The notes: a model not told the origin generated them from the sequence alone. 12,351 bases of DNA from Candidatus Sphingobacterium stercoripullorum (GCA_019114715.1 DXEZ01000133.1:1-12351); one strand, 5' to 3'. Counted from the first letter of the stretch, positions 1-7,313 are shown. Made by a program: numbers and translations.

Positions 1-192
1 CGAATTATTCCACTTCCACTTTTCTATTAGAAATACATTTAGATTCCTAAAAAGCGTATACATTAAAAATGTACCTAATATTGCTCCGAAAATCCCTCGT
101 AAAGCGTACACTAGAACCGCCCCTAATAGCAGGACTATCATTAGAACAATAAAGTTCCGCTCTTTTTCAGAAAAAACCTCATTATTTTTCAT
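1..192 (-). CDS. Probable AI-2E family transporter, N-terminal 64 residues (cut by the left edge)
   Basis: The frame is open from an ATG at 192 to the left edge, so only the amino end is present. The translation starts MKNNEVFSEKERN and goes straight into a hydrophobic segment at about residues 14-30. The stretch LRGIFGAILG follows at 31-40, then a second hydrophobic stretch leading to TLFRNLNVFLIEKWKW at about 46-61. A first membrane helix, then an 'LRG...GA.LG..L.YTLFR' segment and a short basic loop, is how I remember the start of many Bacteroidota AI-2E (PerM/YdiK-like) polytopic transporters. The family call is therefore from resemblance and could be wrong. What is seen directly is a polytopic inner-membrane protein. 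It begins 12 bases after the enoyl-CoA hydratase stop, on the same strand and with no terminator between, so it is probably co-transcribed. No Shine-Dalgarno sequence precedes the start. Confidence 0.6.
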   Translation of the reverse strand, partial: MKNNEVFSEKERNFIVLMIVLLLGAVLVYALRGIFGAILGTFLMYTLFRNLNVFLIEKWKWNNS

Positions 193-204
193 AACAATTA
201 TAAA

Positions 205-987
205 TTACAGGTTGTTAAAGTCTGGCCTTCTTTTCTCTAAAAATGCACCTACCCCTTCCTTAAAATCTGATGTCTGGAAACAAGCTCCAAACCTTTTTAT
301 TTCTTCTTCCTGTCCCTTACTAGGATCAATCAAACCACGATTCACTGCTGCAATAGCATGACTCTGCGCTAATAGTGAGTTGTTACTAAAGCTCTCTGCC
401 AGTTTTTGAGCTTTATCTAACAAATCTTCTTGATCGACCAGATGGTTTAATAATCCCCACTCATATGCCTGTTCTGCGGTTATGGGCTTTCCATTTAAAA
501 TCATTTCCAAAGCACGACCTCTACCAATTAGGGCGGGAAGTCTTTGCGTTCCACCATATCCAGGGATCAAACCTAAAGACACCTCAGGTAGCCCCAACAA
601 AGCATTACTAGAGCCAATTCGAATATGACAGGCTAACGCCAACTCCAAACCTCCACCTAAACAATATCCATTTATCGCCGCTATTATTGGTTTTGGGTAA
701 TTATAAATAACGTCAAAAACGGTTTTATGCCCCTTTTCAGATAACTTCAACCCTTCATTTGAAGAATATTTCGCAAACTCTTTTATATCCGCGCCCGCCA
801 CAAAAGACTTCTTGCCTTCCCCGGTAATAATTAAACCTCTAACGTCCTTATCTTCTAAAAACTGACCTAAACACATTGAAAGCTCTTCCAAAGTTTGAGC
901 ATTCAATGCATTTAATTGTTTCTGCCTACTAATGTAAATAGTTCGGATAGATTTACTAGAACTTATGGATATGTTTTTAAAGTTCAT
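205..987 (-). CDS. Enoyl-CoA hydratase/isomerase (crotonase superfamily)
   Basis: A cytosolic crotonase-fold enzyme, expected to hydrate trans-2-enoyl-CoA to 3-hydroxyacyl-CoA in fatty-acid or short-chain acyl-CoA breakdown. With the start at 987 it is 260 residues, the usual length. The oxyanion-hole region AGADIKEF lies at 64-71 and GGGLELALAC at about 111-120. LGLPEVSLGLIPGYGGTQRL follows at about 131-150. Both glutamates that act as general acid/base in hydratases are present, Glu115 in GGGLE and Glu135 in LPEV, which favours a true hydratase over an isomerase-only member. The carboxy end has the typical FLEKRRPDF motif. The frame extends upstream to 1038, but that start would overlap the preceding DUF5686 gene by 47 bases and add 17 atypical residues. 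The ATG at 987 leaves a 4-base gap and fits the family, so I chose it. Chain-length specificity cannot be read from the sequence. Confidence 0.92.
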   Translation of the reverse strand: MNFKNISISSSKSIRTIYISRQKQLNALNAQTLEELSMCLGQFLEDKDVRGLIITGEGKKSFVAGADIKEFAKYSSNEGLKLSEKGHKTVFDVIYNYPKPIIAAINGYCLGGGLELALACHIRIGSSNALLGLPEVSLGLIPGYGGTQRLPALIGRGRALEMILNGKPITAEQAYEWGLLNHLVDQEDLLDKAQKLAESFSNNSLLAQSHAIAAVNRGLIDPSKGQEEEIKRFGACFQTSDFKEGVGAFLEKRRPDFNNL

Positions 988-991
988 CACA

Positions 992-3523
992 CTAAAATTT
1001 AAAGTATAAAGATAGTCTAAGAGTTTCCTTTCTTGCATCTTTATGGTCTAGGTAATTAAACCGCCTTAAGTATTGGACTCGAAATATTTTAAAAATGTTA
1101 TCTATACCCACAAAACCTTCGTAATAGATCTTAGATTTCATTGGATAGGTCATATAGTCACCTTCTTCGTCTTTTTGAAATTCAATCACTTGATTGCTGT
1201 ATTCTGGTGTATTTCTATAGGTCAAGTTACCATAAAAAGCATTAATTCCAAAGCTTTCACGCCACCGCAACTTCTTAATTAATGGGATTTTATTCAATAG
1301 ATAACCTTCTAAGCGGTGCTGCCATGAAAATTTGACAAATTCATCGGCTACAAATTCTAGATTATTTACTAAGTCGTAGGATACATTGTTGTCATCGTTT
1401 TCATCACGGAATGTTGGAATCTCCAAAAGAGGGTAGGGGAGTGTGCCCCATATTTTCCCAACGACTAAATTAACTTTAGAAAAACCTAGCTGCTGTAAAA
1501 AAAACCGTTTAGAGAAAGAAAAACGAAGAGCATCGTAATTATAGTCCCCATTTAAAATTCCGTTTAACCCTTTATTATACTGAATTCCAAAAACTGGGTG
1601 TTTATCTTCTATAGGCACTCGTGTGATATTCCTATAATAAAACTTCTCTTTTGGAGCCCAGCGGACATTAACTTCAAAGTCTGTCGTATTTATATCATCC
1701 CAAGTCTTCTGATCGTCGCCTGAATCTATAAACTTTAAATCACCTAATCCTCTTCTTTGCTGATGTGAGATCTTACTGAATATACTTATGTGGTTACTAA
1801 ACTCTACAAAATGACCCAACTCATAAGCACGAGTGTCCATCCAATGCTTAGGCCTATTCTTCCTAAATGATTGAAAAAAACTATCTCCTTTTAAAAACGC
1901 CAGAGGCATACCAGGCACGAAAACATCTTTTTGTATATTACCCGTTAAATAATGCGCTGGGAACTTAGAAACAGACTTTCCATTCAAGGCATGGGCAACT
2001 TTTAAATTGTATTTAAACTGATCGTCTTCTGTCCCATAAGCCATATAGCCTTGGAAAAACATTTTTTCTGAGAGCTCTTGCGTAGAGCGTCCCCCGATTC
2101 TAAACCTATTTCCTTCAATATTATTTCTACTGTAAAGGTACTCAAGTGGTCCCAGTTCAAACTTACCCACATTATAATAACCTTGAGCTAATAAATAACC
2201 TGTTGCAGCCAGCAATTGAAAGCTTTTCATTTTATTCAATGAATCGACATTTTCATAAGTTTGCTGCTCAAATTTGTTCAATGTAACGGGCCGGTGAAAA
2301 TCTTTATTATAAGATAATTGTTCTTCAATTTCTGGCCCCTGAAATACCGTATCTGAAATAGGTGAATTTAAATCATAATTTTCATTAACAGAAAGCCTCT
2401 CACCAAAAACGGCGTCTTTTTTTCCAGCTCCAAATACCACATACGAATTAATCCTATCGAGCAACATTTTTCCTGTTTCATGTATATTATACGTCAGGCT
2501 AATTTCAATCTTATTAACAAAGTTTATATTTGCTTCTTTATCGATTATCAGGTTAGCCGATTTTACAGCATAATTATTATCTACAGCGACACTTAGATTT
2601 CCTTTGAATAGTAAATCAGAGCTATTTCTAGGTTCAAACGTGAGTTGGATGTACTGCTGATCATCCACCTCTATCGTATCTGTAATATAATACCTGTAAT
2701 ACACCTTCCCTGCTTTGGCAATTGGGCTCAACAGCTGCTTATCTAGCATATATAAACTTTCATCGTAAATATCTATTTGCCTAAACACATGGTTTAAGAA
2801 TAATTGAATGTTGGGATTGTTGATATACCTTTGATCAAACTCAGTTCGCTTTACATCTACAATATTCCTTTTATACCTCTCGGGTGATTTCTGCGAGAAA
2901 ACGCGGGAATTACTTTCTTCTAAAAACAAGGTAAACAAAGACAAGTCCTTACTTACCGTATCGACATTATCAAAGAAAAATCTAAAATCACCCTTTGGAA
3001 GAACCTTACCCTTATTATTAGAAATCAGCCCTAATTTTACCTTCTCGTATTGATCGTACTGAATCCTAAGGTTGGAGTTTAATCTATTTTTAGATTTGTT
3101 GCTAATAACCCTGTCAATCAATTCCACTGCAGGGTTATTCCGGTTGGAGTATTTCTTGCGGCCTATGACTTGGACATTCTCAATTGCTTGATTTTGAGAA
3201 AACAAAGCAATGATGTTTGTACTATCAACATAAACTGAAACGGTGTCTCTAGCATATCCTAAAGCTCTAACTATCACCTCTTCTTTCCCTAAGGAATCTA
3301 TATTTTTAAGCGATAGAGTAAACTCCCCATTGTTATTAGTAGAAGTACCAATGTCCCATTTTGGTAAATAAATAGTCGCTTGTGGAACTCCTATTTTACT
3401 CTCTCCATCAATGACCTTGCCCTTTATATTCTGAGAATAAATAGCATATGGTAAACAGCACAGTAAAATTATAACGGCTGTTGTAATGTAATTTATAATG
3501 GTCAATACTCCTTTCAACTTCAT
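992..3523 (-). CDS. DUF5686 and carboxypeptidase-regulatory-like domain outer membrane protein
   Basis: This 843-residue protein has an export signal (basic MKLK, hydrophobic core at about 12-28, probable cleavage near YS-QN at 30). A CarboxypepD_reg-like beta-sandwich follows at about 32-118: it opens with IKGKVIDGESKIGVPQATIYL and contains GTSTNNNGEFTL and VRALGYARDTV. From about residue 125 the NNPAVELIDRVISNKSKNR segment marks the start of the DUF5686 region, which runs to the end. The rest is rich in alternating aromatic strands and ends in Phe (LSLYFKF), as expected for an outer membrane beta-barrel. Related proteins are common in Bacteroidota with no defined role; they resemble TonB-dependent receptors in having the amino-terminal domain but I see no obvious plug or TonB box. 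It heads a probable transcription unit with the downstream enoyl-CoA hydratase (4-base gap). No SD precedes the start; a candidate promoter lies about 25 bases upstream. Confidence 0.88.
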   Translation of the reverse strand: MKLKGVLTIINYITTAVIILLCCLPYAIYSQNIKGKVIDGESKIGVPQATIYLPKWDIGTSTNNNGEFTLSLKNIDSLGKEEVIVRALGYARDTVSVYVDSTNIIALFSQNQAIENVQVIGRKKYSNRNNPAVELIDRVISNKSKNRLNSNLRIQYDQYEKVKLGLISNNKGKVLPKGDFRFFFDNVDTVSKDLSLFTLFLEESNSRVFSQKSPERYKRNIVDVKRTEFDQRYINNPNIQLFLNHVFRQIDIYDESLYMLDKQLLSPIAKAGKVYYRYYITDTIEVDDQQYIQLTFEPRNSSDLLFKGNLSVAVDNNYAVKSANLIIDKEANINFVNKIEISLTYNIHETGKMLLDRINSYVVFGAGKKDAVFGERLSVNENYDLNSPISDTVFQGPEIEEQLSYNKDFHRPVTLNKFEQQTYENVDSLNKMKSFQLLAATGYLLAQGYYNVGKFELGPLEYLYSRNNIEGNRFRIGGRSTQELSEKMFFQGYMAYGTEDDQFKYNLKVAHALNGKSVSKFPAHYLTGNIQKDVFVPGMPLAFLKGDSFFQSFRKNRPKHWMDTRAYELGHFVEFSNHISIFSKISHQQRRGLGDLKFIDSGDDQKTWDDINTTDFEVNVRWAPKEKFYYRNITRVPIEDKHPVFGIQYNKGLNGILNGDYNYDALRFSFSKRFFLQQLGFSKVNLVVGKIWGTLPYPLLEIPTFRDENDDNNVSYDLVNNLEFVADEFVKFSWQHRLEGYLLNKIPLIKKLRWRESFGINAFYGNLTYRNTPEYSNQVIEFQKDEEGDYMTYPMKSKIYYEGFVGIDNIFKIFRVQYLRRFNYLDHKDARKETLRLSLYFKF

Positions 3524-3544
3524 TTAATATCCATAAGCTATCCT

Positions 3545-3575
3545 ATAATATACTTCCTATTTATTCAAGGTCAAA
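3545..3575 (-). promoter_or_regulatory. Candidate Bacteroidota-type promoter for the DUF5686 gene
   Basis: On the minus strand TTTG (3572-3575) is followed after exactly 19 bases by TATATTAT (3545-3552). The known Bacteroidota sigma-factor consensus is TTTG, about 19 bases, then TAnnTTTG. The -33 element and spacing match, and the -7 element matches 4 of 6 fixed positions. Transcription would start near 3538-3540, giving a leader of about 15 bases before the ATG at 3523. The region is AT-rich, so a chance match is possible. Confidence 0.4.
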
Positions 3576-3613
3576 TACATTAAAAGAATCTCGTAAATGA
3601 TAATTTATAAATC

Positions 3614-3630
3614 TGTAAAAAAATTTTACA
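3614..3630. repeat. 17-bp perfect dyad, possible operator
   Basis: TGTAAAA (3614-3620) and TTTTACA (3624-3630) are perfect inverted 7-base arms around a 3-base centre. It lies about 40 bases upstream of the candidate -33 element of the DUF5686 gene, a position that would suit an activator or repressor site. The flanking bases do not extend the symmetry, and an AT-rich chance dyad cannot be excluded. Confidence 0.3.
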
Positions 3631-3679
3631 TGGAACAAGGCATTTGATAAATTTATATTCATAAACTTAATGAAATAAC

Positions 3680-3775
3680 CAAAAAAGCTTAGATTCAAAT
3701 GCTTCATCTAGCTTTTAAATTTATCAAAAAAGTAGGAGGTTTAAATTTTTTGGGACAGAATTGATAAGATAAAGC
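3680..3775 (-). ncRNA. Hypothetical small RNA or attenuator leader
   Basis: This is inferred, not recognised from a known family. A perfect -7 element (3780-3787) would start a transcript near 3775 that could end at the T-run of the hairpin at 3683-3716, about 95 bases. The sequence can fold with AGCTTT (3771-3776 on the minus strand) against AAAGCT (3710-3715), stacked near TTATCAA (3761-3767) against TTGATAA (3721-3727), closing a 33-base loop that contains ACCTCCT. The AAAGCT segment is also the 5' arm of the terminator hairpin, so the two folds exclude each other. No -33 element is seen at the expected distance, which weakens the promoter. Confidence 0.2.
3683..3716 (-). terminator. Second terminator-like hairpin followed by a T-run
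   Basis: Read on the minus strand, AAAAGC-TAGAT pairs with ATCTA-(T)-GCTTTT around an 11-base loop, giving 11 pairs with one bulged T, and the sequence runs on as TTTTTT then GG. The stem is AT-rich and weaker than the terminator at 3806-3850. Because another terminator already follows the peptidase gene, this one would make most sense as the end of a short separate transcript or as an attenuator in a long DUF5686 leader. Confidence 0.4.
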
Positions 3776-3779
3776 TCCA

Positions 3780-3787
3780 CAAATTTA
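3780..3787 (-). promoter_or_regulatory. Isolated perfect -7 element (TAAATTTG)
   Basis: On the minus strand this is an exact TAnnTTTG match, placed between the two terminator-like hairpins. No TTTG or TTG is found about 19 bases upstream, where the sequence is instead the T-run of the peptidase terminator. An exact 6-position match arises fairly often by chance in such AT-rich DNA, so the call is weak on its own. Confidence 0.25.
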
Positions 3788-3805
3788 TAGAGCGGTATGA
3801 GTTAA

Positions 3806-3850
3806 ATTAAAAATCTCAACCTACAAGGTAACTCCCTGCTGGTTGAGATT
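3806..3850 (-). terminator. Intrinsic terminator of the tricorn-like peptidase gene
   Basis: On the minus strand a perfect 10-base stem, AATCTCAACC (3850-3841) with GGTTGAGATT (3821-3812), encloses a 2x2 internal loop and a second stem, CAGGG with CCTTG (one G.T pair), around the loop AGTTA. The whole 39-base element is a near-continuous 15-pair helix. It is followed by TTTAATTT. It lies about 45 bases after the peptidase stop on the same strand, so it is most simply the terminator of that gene. Confidence 0.75.
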
Positions 3851-3857
3851 GAAATCT

Positions 3858-3880
3858 TCGAGAGGGATATCCCTTCCCGA
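3858..3880 (-). other. Compact GC-containing hairpin in the peptidase 3' UTR
   Basis: The minus strand folds as TCGGGA, a bulged A, GGG, loop ATAT, CCC, TCTCGA: nine pairs including one G.T. At its core is the 12-base palindrome AGGGATATCCCT (3863-3874). It sits 14 bases after the stop codon and has no T-run, so it is not a terminator by itself. It may protect the mRNA 3' end or assist the terminator just downstream. Confidence 0.45.
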
Positions 3881-3894
3881 TATATGTGCTTATT

Positions 3895-6800
3895 TTAATT
3901 TACCCGTACCGGATCAATCGGTTTTTTAATGGTTTTATAAGGATAAGTTTTCATCTCTTCCAATAAAATCTCTACCGTTTTCTCCAGCTGCGGGTCTTTT
4001 CCTTGTAGTATTTCTTTCGGCGTTTGCTCAATAAATATATCGGGAGCTACACCTTCATTTTCTATAATATAATTTCCATTCAAATCAAATACTCCAAAAT
4101 TCGGTGAGGTGATCCGACCGCCATCTATCAGTGGTGGATAACCGGAAATACCTACCAAAATCCCCATAGTAGTCCTTCCCACGAGCTTTCCTAAGCCTTT
4201 GAAGCGGAACATATAAGGCATCATGTCTCCACCTGAACCTGCATCTTCATTGATTATCATTGCTTTTGGCCCATAAATACCATTTCCAGGAGTTGTAAAG
4301 GGTTTTCCATCTCGTATTCCCCAACCTGAAATCAGTTCTCTGGATAGTAAATCAATTACGTAATCAGCTACAGACCCTCCACCATTATTTCTTTCATCGA
4401 TTAATAAAGCCTTTTTATCCATTTGAGAAAAGTAATAGCGATTAAAATAATCGTAGCCCTCTCTACCAGTATTTGGCATGTACACATAGGCAATCTGGCC
4501 GTCACTTAAGCGATCCACTTTCTTTCTATTCCCTTCAACCCAAGCCATAGTTCTTAGACCCATTTCCTTTCCAAAAGATATAGGTTTGACTGTAACTTCC
4601 CAGGAACCGCCAAACTCTGGTTTTGAATTCAAATGTAAGACAACTTGCTTATCAACCTTAAATTCTAATAATTGATAAATATTTTCGGTATGCTTTAAAT
4701 CTTGACCATCTATTCCTACAATATAATTTCCTTCTTGAGCTTTCATGCCTGGCTGTGCTAGAGGCGCATATAAGCTAGGGTTCCAATTTTGCGTATCGTA
4801 AATTTTTGAAATTTTATAATATCCTTTGTCTTGAAGCAAATCTGCACCTAAAACCCCAGTACTTACTGAGGGAGAAGATGGTTCATCACCTGGATATATA
4901 TAGTTATGACCTACAACCATTTCACCCATCATTTCATTCAGTAAATACCCAAGATCCGAACGGTGTGATACATAAGGTAAAAATTTACTGTACTTTTCCT
5001 TTATAGCATCCCAGTCTGCACCATGCATATTCTCTACGTAAAAGAACTCTTTCTGCATAGCCCACACTTCATTAAATATTTGATTCCACTCTGCAACAGG
5101 GTCTACTAATTGCCTGATGTTGGACAGATTAATCTTACCGTTATTGGGACTTACTTTCACTCCAGCAGGAACGATAAAGAAGTCTCTCCCTGAGGAATAT
5201 AACATCCTTTTCCCATCAGCACTTATAGTGAAGGTCCTTATGTTATCAGCAAGCTTTTCATCTTTTTGATTTTTAATATTATACGCTCCTAAGGTACTTC
5301 CTCGTTGATAAACTAGTTTACCATCTACAGTACCGTCCAGCCTATAACTTCCTGAAGGTAAAGGCAGAGCAACGATTCTACGTTCCACCTGATCAAAATC
5401 AATCTTTATAGAAGGTTTATCAGATTTTTCCTTTTCAGATTTTTCACTTTTCTTTTTATCCGATTTCTTTTTCGTTGAATTTTCTTTCTCTTTTCCGTCT
5501 TTTTTATCCTGTTTTTGCTCTCCTTCATCTTTAGCTGTGGCATCTTCTTTTACCTTCTCCTCATCACTTTCGAAAGGAAATAAGCTTGGTGTATCTTTGG
5601 AAAGGATGAACGCGTAAACATTATAACTTGGATGCCTATCGTAAGCACTCATATGTAACCCAGAGTTTGTTAACCCTGTATTGGTACTTGCACTAAAAAA
5701 TATAAACTTTCCGTCTCTACTGAAAACCGGCTGCGAAACGGCGCTCATGCCATCGGTAACCTGATGCGCTTTTGCAGATTTTAAATCATAAACGAATAGT
5801 GTTCGCACCCCATTATCTAAACTTTTAACATAGGTAATCCACTGAGAATCTGGCGACCAGGATGGTGTAAAATGATTACCCGTTCTTCCTGTGATTGAAG
5901 CTGCATCGTCTGTATCTACTAAAACAACATCCTTTGTTGTGATATCTATGTAGTAAAGATTTAAATGAGCGTCATTGAAAAACAATTTTTTACTATCAGG
6001 AGACCAGATAGGCTGAAAATTAAACAGTTGAATGCCTAAAGAATAGTATTCAGGTTCTTTTTTAGCAAATTGATCTCTTAAAACAAGTTCGTATTTTCCG
6101 TTTTTATCTGACAAATAGGATATCCATTTCCCATCCGGAGACCAAGATGGAAATCTTTCGTGTGTCCCTGGTGAATTGGAAATATTTCTCGCATCGCCTT
6201 TTTCACGTGGAACAGTATAAATTTCACCTCTCGCTTCAAACACGGCTCTTTGTCCAGTTGGGGATATACTAAACGAACGGATTCCACGCGACATATCTAC
6301 ATACTTGGTTCTTTTATACAAGGCATCAGCTTGTATGTAGACAGGTATTTCTTTGACTTGATTGGTTTGTAAGTTTAATAGATGAATACCACCTTTATAT
6401 TCAAAAACTAACTCACCTTCTCTTCCCTGAAGGGTTCTTACGTCGTAATCTTGGAAATTTGTTAGTTTTTCAACTTGCTTGGATTTTATATCGTAGCTAT
6501 AAATGTTTACAACCTTCTCTCTATCTGAAAGAAAGTAGACTTTATCATTTATCCACAAAGGTTTAACGTCATTACAAGCTCCACCAGGAATGGTATCGAC
6601 TTCGTGGGTCTTGGTATCAAAAATCCAAATGGAAGGCATACCACCACCTCTATAGCGCTTAAATGCTACACGATCACGCTCAGTAGGATCGGTGTTCTTA
6701 ATGTAAGCCCAATACCTCCCGTCTTTTGATGGAGAACCTTGCGTGGCTTGAGGCATGGATAGGGGTTTGGAACTTTTATCATCAAAAGATTTTTGATACA

Positions 6801-7224
6801 ATCTAGAGCCTAAAGAATACGTAAACTCACGTGTTGTAGTAAAGTATACGCTATTGTTATCGATCCATCCTCTGAGAATATCTGCAGTTGGGTGATTGGT
6901 AATTCTTTGAGGCTCACCTCCGTGAATCGATACAGTATACACATCGGTATTTCCATCATAATTACCCGTAAATGCAATTCTGGATCCATCAGGAGAAAAT
7001 ATAGGGTGACTCTCCACACCTGGATTTATCGTAACCCTTCTAGGGTTTTGTCCGTCTTTATCTGCAATCCAAATATCTCCACCATAGACAAATGCCACGG
7101 AGCTTTCACTTATTGTTGGCATTCGCAACAATAATGTTTGTTCATCCGTTGATTGTCCCTGTAGGTTAATACTAAATAAATTGAGTAATAATAAACACAG
7201 ACTAAAGACTATAGGTTGTTTCAT
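3895..7224 (-). CDS. Tricorn-like S41 family peptidase, secreted
   Basis: A 1109-residue protein with a signal peptide (1 to about 23, LLLLNLFSINLQGQ). The amino half is a WD40/TolB-like beta-propeller with PD40 repeats such as HPIFSPDGSRIAF (73), RFPSWSPDGKWISY (357), QPIWSPDSKKLFF (404), TPSWSPDSQWITY (453) and QPVFSRDGKFIFF (498). A very polar Lys/Glu/Asp linker (about 553-604) leads to a second propeller part (about 610-690). A tricorn core domain follows (from about 710), then a PDZ-like domain (about 785-885) and the S41 protease domain (about 900-1065). By analogy with tricorn, the candidate catalytic residues are His773 (VGHN), Ser997 (DAGSGGD) and a Glu at 1055 or 1057 (IENEGVAPDI). 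Archaeal tricorn has Ser before the His; here it is Gly. It is expected to be a periplasmic or exported oligopeptidase. It is probably monocistronic, with terminators on both sides. No SD or clear promoter precedes the start. Confidence 0.93.
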   Translation of the reverse strand: MKQPIVFSLCLLLLNLFSINLQGQSTDEQTLLLRMPTISESSVAFVYGGDIWIADKDGQNPRRVTINPGVESHPIFSPDGSRIAFTGNYDGNTDVYTVSIHGGEPQRITNHPTADILRGWIDNNSVYFTTTREFTYSLGSRLYQKSFDDKSSKPLSMPQATQGSPSKDGRYWAYIKNTDPTERDRVAFKRYRGGGMPSIWIFDTKTHEVDTIPGGACNDVKPLWINDKVYFLSDREKVVNIYSYDIKSKQVEKLTNFQDYDVRTLQGREGELVFEYKGGIHLLNLQTNQVKEIPVYIQADALYKRTKYVDMSRGIRSFSISPTGQRAVFEARGEIYTVPREKGDARNISNSPGTHERFPSWSPDGKWISYLSDKNGKYELVLRDQFAKKEPEYYSLGIQLFNFQPIWSPDSKKLFFNDAHLNLYYIDITTKDVVLVDTDDAASITGRTGNHFTPSWSPDSQWITYVKSLDNGVRTLFVYDLKSAKAHQVTDGMSAVSQPVFSRDGKFIFFSASTNTGLTNSGLHMSAYDRHPSYNVYAFILSKDTPSLFPFESDEEKVKEDATAKDEGEQKQDKKDGKEKENSTKKKSDKKKSEKSEKEKSDKPSIKIDFDQVERRIVALPLPSGSYRLDGTVDGKLVYQRGSTLGAYNIKNQKDEKLADNIRTFTISADGKRMLYSSGRDFFIVPAGVKVSPNNGKINLSNIRQLVDPVAEWNQIFNEVWAMQKEFFYVENMHGADWDAIKEKYSKFLPYVSHRSDLGYLLNEMMGEMVVGHNYIYPGDEPSSPSVSTGVLGADLLQDKGYYKISKIYDTQNWNPSLYAPLAQPGMKAQEGNYIVGIDGQDLKHTENIYQLLEFKVDKQVVLHLNSKPEFGGSWEVTVKPISFGKEMGLRTMAWVEGNRKKVDRLSDGQIAYVYMPNTGREGYDYFNRYYFSQMDKKALLIDERNNGGGSVADYVIDLLSRELISGWGIRDGKPFTTPGNGIYGPKAMIINEDAGSGGDMMPYMFRFKGLGKLVGRTTMGILVGISGYPPLIDGGRITSPNFGVFDLNGNYIIENEGVAPDIFIEQTPKEILQGKDPQLEKTVEILLEEMKTYPYKTIKKPIDPVRVN

Positions 7225-7282
7225 GTTATAAAATAATTGTATGGTTATTGGTCGCTATGGATGTATTATTTTTATTACACAT

Positions 7283-7313
7283 AAAAAAAGCACCGCAAAA
7301 TAGGGTGCTTTTT
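7283..7313 (-). terminator. Strong intrinsic terminator of the five-gene operon
   Basis: The arms AAAAAGCACC and GGTGCTTTTT (7285-7294 and 7304-7313 on the plus strand) are perfectly complementary around a 9-base loop. Read on the minus strand the stem is followed by a T-run (7 T from the A-tract 7283-7289). It lies about 100 bases after the zinc-ribbon gene stop and 60 bases before the peptidase start. The near-symmetric A and T tracts would also let it work on the plus strand, but no plus-strand gene leads into it. Confidence 0.85.

Larger units (their letters stand above)
3524..3894. other. 371-base intergenic region with several RNA-like structures
   Basis: There is no convincing protein gene between the peptidase and the DUF5686 gene. 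Read on the minus strand from the peptidase stop, it holds a compact hairpin (3858-3880), a terminator (3806-3850), a perfect TAnnTTTG element (3780-3787), a stretch with an ACCTCCT sequence, a second terminator-like hairpin (3683-3716), a 17-bp dyad (3614-3630), and a TTTG-19-TATATTAT promoter-like pair (3545-3575). The longest ORF I found is 48 codons (3561-3707, minus). It overlaps the hairpin and looks like no known protein. Confidence 0.8.

Noticed and set aside
988..1038. Extended amino end of the enoyl-CoA hydratase
   Set aside because: It overlaps the DUF5686 coding sequence by 47 bases and adds residues with no family match; the ATG at 987 gives the usual length of 260.
1073..1282. 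69-codon plus-strand frame inside the DUF5686 gene
   Set aside because: It is fully antisense to a well-supported coding region and looks like no known protein; the same reasoning removes the frames at 4806-5006, 6892-7134, 8235-8474 and 10508-10789 (plus), and 6078-6287, 6810-7019 and 11833-12021 (minus).
3561..3707. 48-codon open frame on the minus strand in the DUF5686 upstream gap
   Set aside because: It begins inside a terminator-like hairpin, overlaps the candidate promoter, has no SD or recognisable domain, and a frame this short is expected by chance in such AT-rich DNA.
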